A stretch of 64,000 nt of DNA, from positions 434,001 to 498,000 of the forward strand of contig CAWFFW010000002.1 of NCBI GenBank assembly GCA_963815305.1, given 5' to 3'. A program made the translations under genes and the position numbers. Positions 62,874 through 64,000 of the stretch are shown here, one piece after another. The notes beneath the pieces were generated by a model. It saw only the letters and a program-made list of their open reading frames with translations. It ran no database searches and was not told the DNA's origin. The stretch's first letter is position 1. The number at the start of each line of letters is the position of its first letter. This DNA is from CAXBID01 sp963815305 (GTDB taxonomy: Bacteria > Bacteroidota > Bacteroidia > Flavobacteriales > Flavobacteriaceae).

Positions 62874-64000
62874 TTAAGTATTAATGTCCAAAAATCCACT
62901 ATAATCCTCTGGAAGTTCGGCATCGATATCCCTCAAATATGCTTTTAATGCCTTTAAAGTAGTGTGTCCAGTAATGAGCATTAATTTATCACAAGCTTGA
63001 GTATATGATAATTCTTTACGGAACTTCCTAAAAAGAAGGGTTATAAAAGTGTGCCTGAAGGAATATACAGTATATTCACTTCCCAACTCAAAGTTTTCTC
63101 CTTGCTCCAAAAGATACTTATTGTATTTCTCTTTTGTTTTTTTGAACCGTTTGGAAAAATAATCCCTTTTATAAGACTCTTTTATTTCCCAAGATCCAAT
63201 TCCATTAGGTGTGAACAAGAAATAATCGGGGGTTGAAAAGTCAAGTCCAATTAATTGGCTTAGCACAATGTCTGGAATGATCTTCGTTTTTTCTGGTTTG
63301 TTCTTTGCTCTAAAACGTAGTAGTTTTTGAGCTAAGAAAATATCCTTGACTTGAAGTCTACAAACTTCGATAGGACGTAAAAAATTATACGAAACAAATT
63401 TTACAAACAATAATAATAAAGGATCGTTCTTTTTCATGAAAACAAATAGCCCTTCCAATATGTCCAGCGAGTAAGTCTGATGACTAACAGATTTTGTATT
63501 AAGTACATTTATACTATCCATGAAATTATCTGGTATGATATCATTATCCTTCAATAGTCCAAAAAGAGAGCTAAGAACTATGCGTGTGTTGTTTCGGTTT
63601 CGAGCACTACTAGTTGCAACAATTCCGTTAAGATATTCAATTACATTTTTTTTGTTTATGCTAAGGATACTTTTTTCCAGCAGATTCTTTTTTTCAAGAT
63701 ATCCCTTAAATTGATTGTATCGACTCCTATAATCGGGTATGCTAGTATCTGATAGAGTTTTGGTCTTTAGCGTGTAGGCAAAGTCTAAGGCATCCTTAGC
63801 GGTATATTCCAAGGATCCAGCATCAAGATTTAGTTCATCCTTATGGGGTGAGTAACCGTCTTTTAACATAGCATGAAGAACATCCCTAATTAGACCAAAA
63901 TGGAAAAGCCGTTCTTCTTTGGTCTTGAACCTTTGGTTGACCTTTAACGTAATGGGGGGTCTACGTTCCATTACTGGGTTACCATGCTTGTCCTTTTTTG
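62874..64000 (-). CDS. Tyrosine recombinase (integrase), 5' end outside window
   Basis: The frame does not start at the ATG at 63971 but continues upstream without a stop (KKDKHGNPV precedes it) to the window edge, so the true start is beyond 64000. The N-terminal arm and core-binding region (RFKTKEERLFHFGLIRDVLH; YRSRYNQFKGYLEKKN) precede the catalytic domain: Arg in NFLRPIEVCRL, Lys in AKNKPEKTKI, SFRHTFITLLF, LITGHTTLKALKAYL with the final Tyr. It would catalyse integration and excision of the conjugative element. The position at the right edge of the element is the normal place for an ICE integrase. Confidence 0.9.
   Translation of the reverse strand, partial: KKDKHGNPVMERRPPITLKVNQRFKTKEERLFHFGLIRDVLHAMLKDGYSPHKDELNLDAGSLEYTAKDALDFAYTLKTKTLSDTSIPDYRSRYNQFKGYLEKKNLLEKSILSINKKNVIEYLNGIVATSSARNRNNTRIVLSSLFGLLKDNDIIPDNFMDSINVLNTKSVSHQTYSLDILEGLFVFMKKNDPLLLLFVKFVSYNFLRPIEVCRLQVKDIFLAQKLLRFRAKNKPEKTKIIPDIVLSQLIGLDFSTPDYFLFTPNGIGSWEIKESYKRDYFSKRFKKTKEKYNKYLLEQGENFELGSEYTVYSFRHTFITLLFRKFRKELSYTQACDKLMLITGHTTLKALKAYLRDIDAELPEDYSGFLDINT

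Noticed and set aside
1..64000. CRISPR arrays, rRNA genes and intact tRNA genes
   Set aside because: I saw no regularly spaced repeats, no rRNA-like sequence, and only a degenerate tRNA-like piece at 16.5 kb.

Overview
The window is AT-rich DNA from a member of the Bacteroidota, most likely a marine or soil Flavobacteriia. The reasons are promoters of the TAnnTTTG type, A-rich leaders without Shine-Dalgarno sequences, lipoproteins, NVEALA-like peptides, and a Bacteroides-type conjugation cluster (TraA to TraQ order). I had no database access, so all family names are recognition from the sequence.

Region 1 (1-15.5 kb) looks chromosomal and is read almost wholly on the minus strand. It holds a tripartite RND efflux operon (adaptor, two RND pumps, TolC-like channel) preceded by an ancient tandem duplication. 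That duplication left a broken DUF192 gene and fused the adaptor's lipoprotein leader to a beta-propeller. Upstream lie a second propeller, two small six-cysteine secreted peptides, an O-antigen-ligase/TPR membrane protein and a LuxR-type response regulator.

Region 2 (15.5-17.2 kb) is a scar zone: a decayed ISAon1-like transposase, a degenerate piece resembling initiator tRNA-Met, and no intact gene.

Region 3 (17.2-64 kb) is an integrative conjugative element. Its transfer genes run leftward (traQ, O, N, M, K, J, I, G, F, E, a traD-position gene, DUF3408, parA, an XRE regulator, the VirD4-like coupling protein, primase-like and DUF3945-like genes). At 36.8 kb the orientation flips. The rightward block holds an M23 peptidase, a 1618-residue methylase-helicase, a PRTRC cluster (E, C, F, B, ThiF), small unknown genes, a HigBA toxin-antitoxin pair, an excisionase-like HTH with a slippery frameshift, MobC and a MOBP relaxase. 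A tyrosine recombinase leaves the window at the right edge, so the element probably ends just beyond it; its left end is probably within 16.4-17.4 kb.

Between the relaxase and the integrase sits cargo. The first module (54.3-60.6 kb) encodes a STAS-GHKL ATPase-tandem phosphoribosyltransferase-like polypeptide, broken by two +1 frameshifts, then a degenerate histidine-kinase-like part and a receiver-plus-kinase-fold protein. It looks like an uncharacterised signalling or conflict system and is the best candidate for something new. The second module (60.7-62.5 kb, opposite strand) is a translationally coupled pair of unknown proteins, possibly also defensive.

Across the element several genes share a nearly identical leader (TTCCTTAAC box plus A-rich 5' UTR), which suggests common regulation.
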